Positions 12,892 to 23,316 of a DNA stretch of 48,055 nucleotides are shown here, in pieces. Origin of the DNA: Thermodesulfobacteriota bacterium (GTDB lineage Bacteria; Desulfobacterota; Desulfomonilia; UBA1062); assembly GCA_025454155.1 (NCBI GenBank), contig JALOOZ010000007.1, positions 1 to 48,055 of the forward strand. Reading direction: 5' to 3'. The stretch's first letter is position 1. Each line of letters opens with the position of its first letter. The notes under the pieces were generated by a model, which searched no databases, was not told the origin of the DNA, and saw nothing but the letters and a program-made list of their open reading frames with translations. The position numbers and the translations under genes are program-made.

Positions 12892-15069
12892 ATGTCCAAG
12901 AAAACCAGGGAGATGATCATCGTTGCAGCCATTCTCCTGGTGATGATCCTCATGAGCATCGCCAAGACGAACCTGAGCAACCTGGGCCTCGTGCCTTCCA
13001 GCAATGCCGTCATCTTCACCATCATCAGCCTGAACGTCGTTCTGCTGATCCTGGTCGTGTTCCTGGTGACCCGCAACGTGGTCAAGCTCATGCTGGAGCA
13101 CAGGAGAGGCGTCCTTGGCACCAGGCTCAGGATTAAGCTGGTCGTGGCCTTTGTCACGCTGACCATCATCCCCACCGCAGTGCTGTTCTTCGCCAGCGTG
13201 GTGTTCCTGAACAGGAGCATGGAGGGATGGCTCTCCACGGAAGTTGAGAGCGCTATCGAGGAATCCATGAACGTGGCGAACATCTACTACCAGGAAGCCT
13301 CGGTGGACGCTATCCACTACGCCACATCCATCGCCAAGGAGATCACTGAACGCAGGCTCCTGAAGGAGGAGAACCTCAATATCCTTAACTCCATGCTCAA
13401 GGAGAAGATGATCCTCTTCCGCCTCTCCTCCGTGGTCGTCTTCTCCTCACAGGAGGAGGAGCTCGTCAAGATCCTCTCGCCCGACATCCGGGCAGACGCC
13501 ATGCCAAGCCCCGAATCCACCAACGTCCAGTCCGCCATGCTCGGCAAGAGCCTCTCCATGGTGGTGCAGAAGGGAACCGCAGACATCATCGAAGGCATCG
13601 TTCCCATCCGGTCTTCCTTCAATCCGAACGACGTGGTGGGAGTGCTCGTGGTTGACTATTATGTGCCCGAGAGCCTCTCGGGAAGGCTCAGCCTCATCAA
13701 GAGCTCCTTTTCCGACTATTCTCAGATCCTCCGGCTCAAGGGACCCATCAAGACCAACTACATCATCCTGCTCACCTCGGTGACACTCCTCGTCATCTTT
13801 TCCGCCGTCTGGTTTGCCCTGAACATAGCCAAGGGGCTCATCAATCCCATCGAGAAGCTCGTTGAGGGCACCCAGCGGATCTCCAAGGGTGACCTGGGCT
13901 TCAGGATCGATGTCCAGGCCGATGACGAACTGGGGATCCTGGTGGATGACTTCAACATCATGGTGGACGACCTGAAGACCTCGCGGAAAAACCTGGAAAG
14001 CGCCTACAACGAAATCTCCGCCCGGAACCGCTACATCATGACGGTCCTGAACACCATCTCCACCGGGGTCATCACCATCAACCAGCAGGAACAGATCGCG
14101 CTCATCAACCCTTCAGCCCAGAAGATGCTCGGGCTCATTCCCAACAAGGTGCTGGGGAGGCCTGCCTCAGAGGTGCTCTCGGGTGAGTACCTGCCCATCT
14201 ACACCGAGCTGGTGGCTGGCCTGAAGAACTCCCGCTCATCGACAGTCTCCAAACAGCTCTCCGTTTCCGTTGCAGGCAAGGGCCTGACGCTCATGGGGCA
14301 GGCGTCGCCGCTCCATGTGGAAAGCGACGAGAGCATGGGGGTTCTCGTCGTGTTCGACGACCTCACCCAGCTCCAGCGCATGCAGCGCATGGCCGCGTGG
14401 CGCGAGGTGGCCCGCAGGATCGCCCATGAGGTGAAGAACCCCCTCACCCCCATCCAGCTCTCGGCCCAGCGGCTCAGGCGGAGATATCTGGACAAACTCG
14501 GCGATGACGGGGAGGTCTTTGATGAATGCACCAGGGTCATCATCAACGAGGTCGACGTGATGAAGCGGCTGGTCAATGAGTTCTCGGCCTTCGCCAAGAT
14601 GCCCACGTCCATGCCTGTGCCCGACGACATCAACAAGGTGGTGACCGATTCGGTGGCGCTCTACCGGCAGGCCCACCATGGGGTGGAGTATATCCTTGAT
14701 CTGGATGACCGCATACCCCGGGTCGATATCGACAGCTCCCAGATGAACAGGGCCATCGGCAACCTGCTGGAAAACGCCACCACGGCCGTCCTGGGAAGCG
14801 ACTACGCCATCAAGAGGATCCTGATCAAGTCTGTTTACGACCCGGAGCTGCATATCGCAACCCTGGACATCATCGACACCGGTCCCGGGATCCCGAAGAA
14901 CGTGAAGGAACGGATGTTCGAACCCTACTTCTCCACCAAGAAGGGAGGCACAGGCCTGGGTCTCAGCATTGTGAATCGGATCATCGCGGATCACAACGGA
15001 TTCATCCGTGTGCGTGACAATGAACCGAGAGGAACCATATTCAGTATCGAACTGCCTGTGAAGGAGTGA
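12892..15069 (+). CDS. NtrY-like sensor histidine kinase (TM, HAMP, PAS, HisKA, HATPase)
   Basis: HAMP LINPIEKLVEGTQRISKGDLGFRI, H-box RRIAHEVKNPLTPIQLSAQRLRRRY, IDTGPGIP, STKKGGTGLGLSIVNRI. Confidence 0.93.
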   Translation: MSKKTREMIIVAAILLVMILMSIAKTNLSNLGLVPSSNAVIFTIISLNVVLLILVVFLVTRNVVKLMLEHRRGVLGTRLRIKLVVAFVTLTIIPTAVLFFASVVFLNRSMEGWLSTEVESAIEESMNVANIYYQEASVDAIHYATSIAKEITERRLLKEENLNILNSMLKEKMILFRLSSVVVFSSQEEELVKILSPDIRADAMPSPESTNVQSAMLGKSLSMVVQKGTADIIEGIVPIRSSFNPNDVVGVLVVDYYVPESLSGRLSLIKSSFSDYSQILRLKGPIKTNYIILLTSVTLLVIFSAVWFALNIAKGLINPIEKLVEGTQRISKGDLGFRIDVQADDELGILVDDFNIMVDDLKTSRKNLESAYNEISARNRYIMTVLNTISTGVITINQQEQIALINPSAQKMLGLIPNKVLGRPASEVLSGEYLPIYTELVAGLKNSRSSTVSKQLSVSVAGKGLTLMGQASPLHVESDESMGVLVVFDDLTQLQRMQRMAAWREVARRIAHEVKNPLTPIQLSAQRLRRRYLDKLGDDGEVFDECTRVIINEVDVMKRLVNEFSAFAKMPTSMPVPDDINKVVTDSVALYRQAHHGVEYILDLDDRIPRVDIDSSQMNRAIGNLLENATTAVLGSDYAIKRILIKSVYDPELHIATLDIIDTGPGIPKNVKERMFEPYFSTKKGGTGLGLSIVNRIIADHNGFIRVRDNEPRGTIFSIELPVKE

Positions 15070-15071
15070 GC

Positions 15072-16421
15072 ATGAAATACACCATACTCATCGCTGATGA
15101 TGAAGAGAACATTCGGCTCTCACTGAAAGGAGGGCTTGAAGACGAGGGTTATAACACGATCCTTGCCTCATCGGGAGAGGAGGCACAGAAGATCGTAGAG
15201 AAACAGGACGTGGACCTCTTGCTCCTGGATATCTGGATGCCCGGCAAAGACGGCCTGCAGACCCTGGAGGAGATAAAGCGTGACGGGCACGCCTTCCCGG
15301 TCATCATCATGACAGGCCACGGATCCATCGAGACAGCCATCCGGGCCACGCGACTCGGAGCCCTGGATTTCATCGAAAAGCCCCTGGACCTCAACAAGAT
15401 CATCATCACCATCAACAACACACTGCACCTGAAGGCCCTGGAGGAAGAGAATGCGCTGCTGAAAAAAAAGGCCGAGAAGGACGACGAGATCATCGGGAAT
15501 TCACCGTCAATTCTCAGGCTCAAGGAACAGATCGACCGGGTATCTCCCACGGACGCATGGGTGCTCATCCTGGGAGAGAACGGCACCGGGAAGGAACTCG
15601 TGGCCAGGCGCATCCATAAGAACAGCAGGAGGGCCGTTCATCCTTTCGTGGAGGTGAACTGCGCCGCCATACCCGAAGAGCTCATCGAAAGCGAGCTCTT
15701 CGGACACGAGAAGGGGGCCTTCACCGGCGCCACCGAGCGCAAGAGGGGCAAGTTCGACCTCGCCCACAACGGCACACTCTTCCTGGACGAGATCGGCGAC
15801 ATGAGCATGCCCACCCAGGCCAAGATACTCCGCATCCTTCAGGAGCAGCGTTTCGAGCGGGTGGGTGGCTCACAGACCATCCAGGTGGACGTGCGTGTCC
15901 TCACGGCCACCAACAAGAACCTGGAGCACGAGATCGCCGAAGGGCGATTCCGGCAGGACCTCTATTACCGCCTGAACGTCATACCCATCCTCGTACCCCG
16001 GCTCATCGAACGCCGTGACGACATACCGGAGCTGGTGGACCATTTCCTCAAGCTCTTCTCGCCGATGAAGGGCGGCAAGAAGAACATAACAGAGGGCGCC
16101 GTCAAGAAGTTCATGCAGCACGACTGGCCCGGCAATGTCCGGGAGCTCAAGAATATCATCGAACGGCTCGTGATCATGACACCGGGGAACACCATCACGG
16201 CCGATGACATCATCCCCCTGGGCACCAGGACAACCAACGAGATGGACAGGATCTTCGACATGCAGGAACTCAAGGACGCCCGGGCCGAGTTCGAGAAGAT
16301 CTTCATCGAACGCAAGCTCACCCAGTGCGGCAACAACATATCCAGGACCGCAGACCTCATCGGTGTGGAGAGGAGCAACCTGCACCGCAAGATCAAGAGC
16401 TTGGGGATCGATGTGGAGTGA
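15072..16421 (+). CDS. NtrX-like sigma54-dependent response regulator
   Basis: Receiver [12 protein letters not shown]...[16 protein letters not shown]+ [22 protein letters not shown]-terminal Fis HTH. Confidence 0.95.
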   Translation: MKYTILIADDEENIRLSLKGGLEDEGYNTILASSGEEAQKIVEKQDVDLLLLDIWMPGKDGLQTLEEIKRDGHAFPVIIMTGHGSIETAIRATRLGALDFIEKPLDLNKIIITINNTLHLKALEEENALLKKKAEKDDEIIGNSPSILRLKEQIDRVSPTDAWVLILGENGTGKELVARRIHKNSRRAVHPFVEVNCAAIPEELIESELFGHEKGAFTGATERKRGKFDLAHNGTLFLDEIGDMSMPTQAKILRILQEQRFERVGGSQTIQVDVRVLTATNKNLEHEIAEGRFRQDLYYRLNVIPILVPRLIERRDDIPELVDHFLKLFSPMKGGKKNITEGAVKKFMQHDWPGNVRELKNIIERLVIMTPGNTITADDIIPLGTRTTNEMDRIFDMQELKDARAEFEKIFIERKLTQCGNNISRTADLIGVERSNLHRKIKSLGIDVE

Positions 16422-17967
16422 GGATGGATCAGTCCGAAAGGACCCGGGCGCCAAGCTGAACATCGCGCTGGTATACCCCAATACCTACTGGGTCGGCATG
16501 TCCAACCTCGGTTTCCAGCAGATGTACCGGCTCTTCAACATCCATCCGGGCATCCTGTGCGAGCGCTTCTTTACAGACAGGACACGGTCGGTGGAGGCGG
16601 ACAGGCCTCTTTCGGACTTCCACCTCATTGCCTTTTCCATCTCGTACGAGATGGACTACATCGAAGCCGTGCGCATCCTTGTGGATGCCGGCATAACGGT
16701 ATCCACCAGTCTGCGCCTTGGTAAACCGATCGTCATGGCCGGGGGGGCCGCCATCACCATGAATCCCGAACCTCTGGCCGATGCCTGCGATATCTGTTTC
16801 CTGGGCGACGGGGAAACCCTGCCGGAAAGTCTTCATGGGGCTTTCACGACAAGCTCCGGCTATGATGAGTTTCTCGACCGGATCGGCACTGCCGGCGGTG
16901 TGTACCTTCCGGCCCGCACCAGGCCTGTCAACGAAGGTGATGCCATCGCCTCCTTCGAAGGCCCCGCTCCCCGGCTCTCCCGGGCAGACCCGCTCACGGA
17001 CCCTGCCCGGACCAGTGTCTTCACCAGAGAGACTGCCTTCGGCGACATGTTCCTGGTGGAGACCGCCCGGGGGTGCCCCTTCACCTGCTCCTTCTGCGGT
17101 GCCCGTGAGATCTACTCGCCTTACCGGTGCGTCCCCCTCGGCAGGCTCGGCCCCATCCTCGATGAGGCCGCCGCGCACCGTGACAAGATCGGCCTGGTGA
17201 GCACCTCGCTCAACAATCACCCCGATGCCGCAGCCATCTTCTCCGAGATCCGCAGACGAGGCCTGAAGGTGGCACCGCCCTCGCTCAGGCCTGGCATGAT
17301 CAGCCCCGAGCTGATAGCGGCCCTGGGGGATTCAGGGGTCAGGGGGGTGACCCTCGCACCCGAAACCGGAGCCGAAGATCTTCGATTTTCTGCTGGCAAA
17401 CACATCCGCAACGAGACCATCCTGGATGACGTGAAGGCTCTCGTGACTGCAGGGATTCGCGATATCAAACTCTATTTCATGGTGGGCCTGCCCGGCGAGC
17501 ACCTATCCCACCTGGATGAGACCATCGACCTCATCAAGCGCATCCGCCAGACCTTTATCCATGTATCCCGTGGAAACAGGAAGATCGGCACGGTGGGCGT
17601 AAGCATCAACACCTTCGTGCCCAAGCCGCATACCCCCTTCGAACGGCAGCCCATGATCGAGCCCGGGGAGGCTAAATCTCGGATAAGGCGAATTCAGAAG
17701 GGCCTCAGGGGCGAAAGCAATGTCCAGCTGAGCTTTGAAGGGCCCAAGTGGGCCTACCTGCAGGCCCTCATATCCCGCGGAGACCGCCGTCTCCTGAGCC
17801 TCCTCATCGAGCTGGCAGGCCATGATGCGTCAACCTGGACCCGCATCCTGAAGCAGTGGCCGCTGAACCCGGACTATTTCGCCCTCAGGGCCAGACAGGA
17901 ATCCGAGGTCCTGCCGTGGTCCTTCCTCAGGGGCACCTGCAGTACGGAGGACAGCCATGACTGTTAA
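16411..17967 (+). CDS. B12-binding-type radical SAM protein
   Basis: NIALVYPNTYWVGMSNLGFQQMYRLF N-domain; ETARGCPFTCSFCGAREIYSPYR (CxxxCxxC); ATG 16411 chosen, ORF-track start at 16204 lies inside the upstream regulator. Confidence 0.85.
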   Translation: MWSEDGSVRKDPGAKLNIALVYPNTYWVGMSNLGFQQMYRLFNIHPGILCERFFTDRTRSVEADRPLSDFHLIAFSISYEMDYIEAVRILVDAGITVSTSLRLGKPIVMAGGAAITMNPEPLADACDICFLGDGETLPESLHGAFTTSSGYDEFLDRIGTAGGVYLPARTRPVNEGDAIASFEGPAPRLSRADPLTDPARTSVFTRETAFGDMFLVETARGCPFTCSFCGAREIYSPYRCVPLGRLGPILDEAAAHRDKIGLVSTSLNNHPDAAAIFSEIRRRGLKVAPPSLRPGMISPELIAALGDSGVRGVTLAPETGAEDLRFSAGKHIRNETILDDVKALVTAGIRDIKLYFMVGLPGEHLSHLDETIDLIKRIRQTFIHVSRGNRKIGTVGVSINTFVPKPHTPFERQPMIEPGEAKSRIRRIQKGLRGESNVQLSFEGPKWAYLQALISRGDRRLLSLLIELAGHDASTWTRILKQWPLNPDYFALRARQESEVLPWSFLRGTCSTEDSHDC

Positions 17968-18664
17968 CCCCGGAGGTTCCGGAAAACCCCACTACCTGGG
18001 CCACAGATTGAGGCTCAAGGAGCGGTTCCGCAAGTCCGGGAGGAAGGCCCTGGCCGATCACGAACTCATCGAGCTGCTGCTGGCGTATGCCGTCCCCCGG
18101 AAAGACACCAAACCCATTGCCAAGAGGCTCCTGGAAAGATTCGGGTCCTTCCAGGCAGCTCTCGACGCACCGCAGGAAAGCCTCGAAGAGACAAACGGCA
18201 TCGGTGATCATGCATCCACCCTCGTCTCCCTGTTCAGGGCATGCATGAACCGCTATCTCGAGCCGTCGGGAGACAACCGCACCGTGATCACCGGCCCTGA
18301 AGATGTTGCAGACTATGTGAGGGCAGAGATCGGGGGCAGTGCCAGGGAGCAGTTCCTGCTCATCTGCCTGAACGCCGCCGGCAGGATCATCCACACCCGC
18401 ACCATGGCCGAGGGTACTGTGGATGCTGCCCACGTCTATCCCCGGGAGGTGCTCAAGGCAGCCATGAACTGCAATGCCACGGCCCTGATCCTGGTTCACA
18501 ACCACCCCTCGGGAACCCTGGCGGCCTCCGAGCAGGACCTGCGGCTCACCCGCTCGCTCACGGAAATCTGTTCACAGGTGGGCATAAGCCTTCACGACCA
18601 TCTCATCGTCACCCGATCAGGTGCCTACAGCATCCGGCTCCAGGCCGCGTTGCCCAGGCGGTGA
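17957..18664 (+). CDS. radC: RadC family protein (JAB/MPN domain)
   Basis: HELIELLLAYAVPRKD; ALILVHNHPSGTLAASEQDLRLT ... HDHLIV JAMM metal motif. Confidence 0.93.
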   Translation: MTVNPGGSGKPHYLGHRLRLKERFRKSGRKALADHELIELLLAYAVPRKDTKPIAKRLLERFGSFQAALDAPQESLEETNGIGDHASTLVSLFRACMNRYLEPSGDNRTVITGPEDVADYVRAEIGGSAREQFLLICLNAAGRIIHTRTMAEGTVDAAHVYPREVLKAAMNCNATALILVHNHPSGTLAASEQDLRLTRSLTEICSQVGISLHDHLIVTRSGAYSIRLQAALPRR

Positions 18665-18803
18665 GCCCTGCGGCTTATGCCCGCCCCATGTAAATCATTT
18701 GCAAATGAAATGTAATTTGAATGTGAAATCAAATAATTAAATAGTATTCAGCGCCGATCTGACCGATAGTGCCCCCTAAATCTTCACACCAAGGAGAATA
18801 CCC

Positions 18804-20543
18804 ATGAAGGCAGAGAACCCGGTGCATCCGCAAGGATCACGAGCGAATATTCTCTTCACAAGCGTGTTCGGTCCCTATGCCGTGGATGACGAGTACGGGA
18901 GCCGGAAGATCAATCCCATGGAACTCTACCACAACCAGGTCACCCGGGAGCAGGGCCCCTTTTCTCTGCGCATGTTCCACCGCTCCTTCGGCCTCATGCT
19001 CATCAAGGAGAACCTCGATGCCCCATGCACGCTCCTGGACTTCCCGAGTCTGGATCGGTTCATTGATGAAATCACCATGCATTCCTACGATATTGTGGGC
19101 ATCAGCGCCATCATCCCCAATGTCGGCAAGGTGAAGAAGATGTGCGAACTCATCAGGACCCACCGGCCCGGGACGACCATAGTCATAGGCGGGCACATAG
19201 CCAACCTCCCGGACCTCGAACGCATGGTTGATGCCGACCATGTCTGCAGGGGGGAAGGCGTCCGCTGGTTCAGGGCGTTTCTCGGGCTCGATGTGAACGC
19301 CCCCATAAGGCACCCCTATGTATATTCCGGTTTCGGCACCCACATCCTTGGGGTAAACACGCCGGACAAGCCGGTAAACACGGCTGCCATGCTGATCCCC
19401 TCGGTGGGATGCCCCATGGGTTGCAACTTCTGCTCCACCTCCGCCCTGTTCGGGGGAAAGGGATCGTCCATCAATTTCTACGAAACGGGCGACGAGCTGT
19501 TCAGGGTCATGTGCGACATAGAGGCGACCATGAAGGTGAACGCGTTCTTCGTCATGGACGAGAACTTCCTCCTTCACCGCACCAGGGCGCTGAGGCTCCT
19601 GGAGCTCATGCAGGAACACCGGAAAGCCTGGGCCCTCTTCGTCTTCTCGTCTGCGCGGGTACTGAAATCATACACCATGGAGCAGCTCATACGCATGGGC
19701 ATATCCTGGGTCTGGATGGGTCTTGAGGGCGAGAACAGCTCGTACAAAAAACTCTGCGGCGTGGAGACGAAACCGTTCGTACAGGAGCTGCAGTCCCACG
19801 GCATAAGGGTCCTCGGGTCGACCATCATCGGCCTGGAAAACCATACTCCGGAGAACATCGAGAAGGTCATCGATCATGCCGTGAGCCACGATGCAGTCTT
19901 TCACCAGTTCATGCTCTATACCCCGATCCCGGGAACCCCTCTGTACGAGCAGCACCGCAGTGACGGGACCCTCCTGGGTGACGATGAAAGGCCGGCAGCG
20001 GACAACCACGGCCAGTTCCGCTTCAACTATCGCCACACTCACATAACAGAGGGCCAGGAAACCGGATACCTCCGCAATGCCTTCGTCCGGGACTTCGAAG
20101 TGAACGGGCCCAGCCTGGCGCGGATGATCCGCACCATGCTGGTCGGATGGAAAAGGTACAGGAACCACCAGGATCCCTGCGTTCGCAAACGACTGAAATG
20201 GGAGATCAAGTACCTGAAAACCACCTACGGGGCGGCGGTATGGGCCATGAAGAGGTGGTATCGGAATGATCCCCGGATGCATGCCATGATCGGTTCGATC
20301 CTCGCCGACATCTACAGGGAATTCGGGTGGAAGACCAGGATCATAGCACCGCTGCTGGGCATCATCGTGGTCTCTGCCATCAGGAGGGAGCAGCGCAGGC
20401 TCGCCACCGGCTGGTCTTACGAGCCCCCCGTGTTCTACGAGAAGAATGCCAGGGCCCTGGCGCTGAAGTCGCCGGAGCCATCCCCGGACAGGCCTCGGCG
20501 AGTCCCGCAGGGTGCACTCATGCCGCAGGCCGCCCGGAACTGA
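18804..20543 (+). CDS. B12-binding radical SAM protein (BchE-like architecture), function unknown
   Basis: N-domain VGISAIIPNVGKVKKMCELIR...TTIVIGGHIANLPD; VGCPMGCNFCSTSALFGGKG (CxxxCxxC); SD aaggag. Confidence 0.9.
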   Translation: MKAENPVHPQGSRANILFTSVFGPYAVDDEYGSRKINPMELYHNQVTREQGPFSLRMFHRSFGLMLIKENLDAPCTLLDFPSLDRFIDEITMHSYDIVGISAIIPNVGKVKKMCELIRTHRPGTTIVIGGHIANLPDLERMVDADHVCRGEGVRWFRAFLGLDVNAPIRHPYVYSGFGTHILGVNTPDKPVNTAAMLIPSVGCPMGCNFCSTSALFGGKGSSINFYETGDELFRVMCDIEATMKVNAFFVMDENFLLHRTRALRLLELMQEHRKAWALFVFSSARVLKSYTMEQLIRMGISWVWMGLEGENSSYKKLCGVETKPFVQELQSHGIRVLGSTIIGLENHTPENIEKVIDHAVSHDAVFHQFMLYTPIPGTPLYEQHRSDGTLLGDDERPAADNHGQFRFNYRHTHITEGQETGYLRNAFVRDFEVNGPSLARMIRTMLVGWKRYRNHQDPCVRKRLKWEIKYLKTTYGAAVWAMKRWYRNDPRMHAMIGSILADIYREFGWKTRIIAPLLGIIVVSAIRREQRRLATGWSYEPPVFYEKNARALALKSPEPSPDRPRRVPQGALMPQAARN

Positions 20544-20619
20544 ATGAATGTGCTTGTGCGACCCTGCATGAAAGAGCTAAGTTATGTCAGCTTCTTGCTC
20601 TCTTCATGCGGGGGTTTTC

Positions 20620-22023
20620 ATGGAATACGTCCTTTTCAGCCTTGCGTTCGCAGCCGGCGGCCTTGCCGGGTGGCTCTTCGCGAGGGCTCAGTATTCAGGC
20701 GAACTGAGGGCCGCCGAGCAGGCAAACACGGACGTCAGGACCCTTGAGGATCGTCTCAGGCGGGAACTCGACGAGGCCCGGAATGTCATCGAGCAGGAAC
20801 GCATCGAGCAGGCACGGCTCGAGACAAGGCTCCTCGAGACCCAGGCCTCGCTGAGTGAGCAGAAGGCAATGGTCGACGATGCTGGCAGAAAGCTCTCCGA
20901 GACCTTTAAGGCCCTGTCCCTGGATGCGCTGAACCAGAACAATGCCACCTTCATCCAGCTGGCGGACAGGACCATGCAGGCTGCGCTCGCCGAAATGAAG
21001 GGCGACTTCGAGAAGCGCCAGGGCGCCGTTGAAGCCCTCGTAAAACCCCTTGAAGAATCACTCAAGCGCTACGAGACCCAGATCCAGGCCATCGAGGGCT
21101 CGCGTCAGGCGGCCTACGGCGATATCAGCCGGCACATCGGGGAGCTCGTCAAGATGCAGGAACGGCTCACCGACCAGACCCGGACCCTGGCCTCGGCACT
21201 GAAAGAACCGCAGGCCCGGGGCCGATGGGGAGAGATCACCCTGAGGCGGGTGGTGGAGCTCTCGGGCATGTCCTCCCACTGCGACTTCGTGGAGCAGCCC
21301 TCCACAGATACGGAGACAGGGAGAAAACGGCCCGACCTCATCATCAAGCTTCCCGGAAACAGACAGGTGGTCATTGACGCCAAAGTGCCGCTGCGGTCGT
21401 ATCTGGAGGCATACGAGTCCACGGACCCGGATATCCAGGCCGTATGCCTGGCCCGTCATTCGAAATCTGTCCGCGATCACATGTACGGCCTGTCCACCCG
21501 GGAGTACTGGAGACAGTTCAGCCCGACACCCGACTTCGTGGTCCTGTTCCTTCCCGGCGAGGCCTTCTTCAGCTCGGCCCTGGAGAAGGACACGACCCTC
21601 ATCGAGGACGGCATCGACAGAAAGGTGCTCATCGCCACGCCCGTGACGCTCATCGCCTTACTGCGCTCGGTGGCCATGAGCTGGCAGCAGCACAGTGCCG
21701 CAGAGAACGCCCGCAAGATCTGGGAGACCGGCGTCGAGCTCTTCGATCGCCTCAAGACCTTCATGAGGCACTTCGACAGGGTCCGCGACGGCCTCGTCAA
21801 GGCCGGCGAATCCTACAACGCGGCGCTCGGGTCCTTTGAATCTCGAGTCCTGCCATCTGCGAACCGCCTCAAGGAACTCGCTGCCCCCGATCATGATGAA
21901 GCCCTGGAAAGTCCTGAGCCGGTGGAGGTGGTACTGAGGACCATCCCGACGCTGGGGGATCCCGGGACAGAAAAGACCACTGAAACCGATTCCGCGCCGA
22001 TGAATCAGTCGGAGGATTCTTGA
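20620..22023 (+). CDS. rmuC: DNA recombination protein RmuC
   Basis: N-terminal TM + coiled coil; GRWGEITLRRVVELSGMSSHCDFVEQ, RPDLIIKLPGNRQVVIDAKVPL. Confidence 0.95.
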   Translation: MEYVLFSLAFAAGGLAGWLFARAQYSGELRAAEQANTDVRTLEDRLRRELDEARNVIEQERIEQARLETRLLETQASLSEQKAMVDDAGRKLSETFKALSLDALNQNNATFIQLADRTMQAALAEMKGDFEKRQGAVEALVKPLEESLKRYETQIQAIEGSRQAAYGDISRHIGELVKMQERLTDQTRTLASALKEPQARGRWGEITLRRVVELSGMSSHCDFVEQPSTDTETGRKRPDLIIKLPGNRQVVIDAKVPLRSYLEAYESTDPDIQAVCLARHSKSVRDHMYGLSTREYWRQFSPTPDFVVLFLPGEAFFSSALEKDTTLIEDGIDRKVLIATPVTLIALLRSVAMSWQQHSAAENARKIWETGVELFDRLKTFMRHFDRVRDGLVKAGESYNAALGSFESRVLPSANRLKELAAPDHDEALESPEPVEVVLRTIPTLGDPGTEKTTETDSAPMNQSEDS

Positions 22024-22068
22024 TTTTCCCAGGGAACCGGCGCGCTTTGGATTGTGCGCATGTTTCCT

Positions 22069-22443
22069 TTACTTGTCCGCCTCCAGCAGGCTCTGCACCT
22101 TGAACAGGATGATGTGCGCCGGCGACGGCTTGACAAGGTAGAGGTTCGCCCCCACCTCGAAGGCGAGCTTGCGGTTCTCCGGGGAGGAGTCGGTGGTAAG
22201 CATGATGATGGGCAGGTCCTGGTAGAGGGGATCCTTCCTGATGGTTCCGATGAACTCGATGCCGTCCATGTTGGGCATGTTCAGGTCCGATATGATGAGC
22301 TTTATCTGCGGATTCTGGGAAAGCTTCTCCAGTGCGTCGAAGCCGTCCGAGGCCTCGATGCACTTGAAGTTCCTGGTCTTCAGAGTCGCCGCGAGGAACT
22401 TCCTCACCGTAGTCGAATCATCCACTATCAGGATCGTTTCCAT
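22069..22443 (-). CDS. Single-domain response regulator (CheY-like)
   Basis: ILIVDDSTTVRKFLAATLK...LIISDLNMPNMDGIEF...IIMLTTD...LVKPS. Confidence 0.93.
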   Translation of the reverse strand: METILIVDDSTTVRKFLAATLKTRNFKCIEASDGFDALEKLSQNPQIKLIISDLNMPNMDGIEFIGTIRKDPLYQDLPIIMLTTDSSPENRKLAFEVGANLYLVKPSPAHIILFKVQSLLEADK

Positions 22444-22455
22444 GAATCCCTCCGC

Positions 22456-23316
22456 CTATTCCTTTTTATATCCCAGAGCGCCCGGGAAATGCACGAGCTT
22501 GAAGGCACGCGATATGTTGTGCAGTGATTCGGAATGCCCGATGAAGAGATACCCTCCGTGGTTGAGGCAGTCGTAGAGCTGGGACACGAAGCGTTTCTTG
22601 GCTTCGTCGTCAAAATAGATGAGCACGTTTCTGCAGAAGATGACGTCGAAGCCCTTCATGATCTGAATCCGCCTAGTATCGTTGAGGTTGAGATACTGCA
22701 GATCCACCAGGTTGCGCACCTCCTCGATGATGCGGTATGCATTCCCCTCAGACAGGAAGAACTCCCGCTTGATCTCAGGTGGTACGGAGCGCAGGGAATA
22801 ATCGCTGTAGACGGCTGCCTTGGCGGACCGTAACGCCTTTTCGCTGATGTCGCTGGCCACGATCTTCACATCCCAGCTCGTGCCCTTATCGTTCAGAACC
22901 TGCCTGAGCACGATCCCCATGGTGTAGGGCTCCTCTCCCGTCGAACACCCTGCCGACCAGAGCCGGATCTGTTTTTCGCTCTGCTTCTCCTTGCGGGAGA
23001 TGACTTCGGGCATTACCTTGTCCTGGAAAGCCTGTATCTGGGGTGGGCTCCTGAAAAAGCTGGTCTCATTCGTGGTCACCGAGTCGAACAGAGACCTCAG
23101 CTCCCTGGCCGCGTTGGGATCATACTTGAGGAGATAGTAGTACTTGTCGTAGTCGGCGAGATTGTTGGCCCTGAGCCTCAATCCAAGCCTGGCCTCCAGC
23201 TGTCCCTTCTTGTTGTCGCCAAAATAGATGCCGGACTGCTCGTAAATGAAGTCCCGCAGCAGGATAAAGGTTTCATCGGTCATCTTGTGGCATGAGCTGG
23301 ACAGGCTCTCATCCAT
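22456..23316 (-). CDS. cheR: Chemotaxis protein methyltransferase CheR
   Basis: TNETSFFRSPPQIQAF, RLWSAGCSTGEEPYTMGI, DVIFCRNVLIYFDDEAKKRF, GGYLFIGHSESL. Confidence 0.95.
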   Translation of the reverse strand: MDESLSSSCHKMTDETFILLRDFIYEQSGIYFGDNKKGQLEARLGLRLRANNLADYDKYYYLLKYDPNAARELRSLFDSVTTNETSFFRSPPQIQAFQDKVMPEVISRKEKQSEKQIRLWSAGCSTGEEPYTMGIVLRQVLNDKGTSWDVKIVASDISEKALRSAKAAVYSDYSLRSVPPEIKREFFLSEGNAYRIIEEVRNLVDLQYLNLNDTRRIQIMKGFDVIFCRNVLIYFDDEAKKRFVSQLYDCLNHGGYLFIGHSESLHNISRAFKLVHFPGALGYKKE

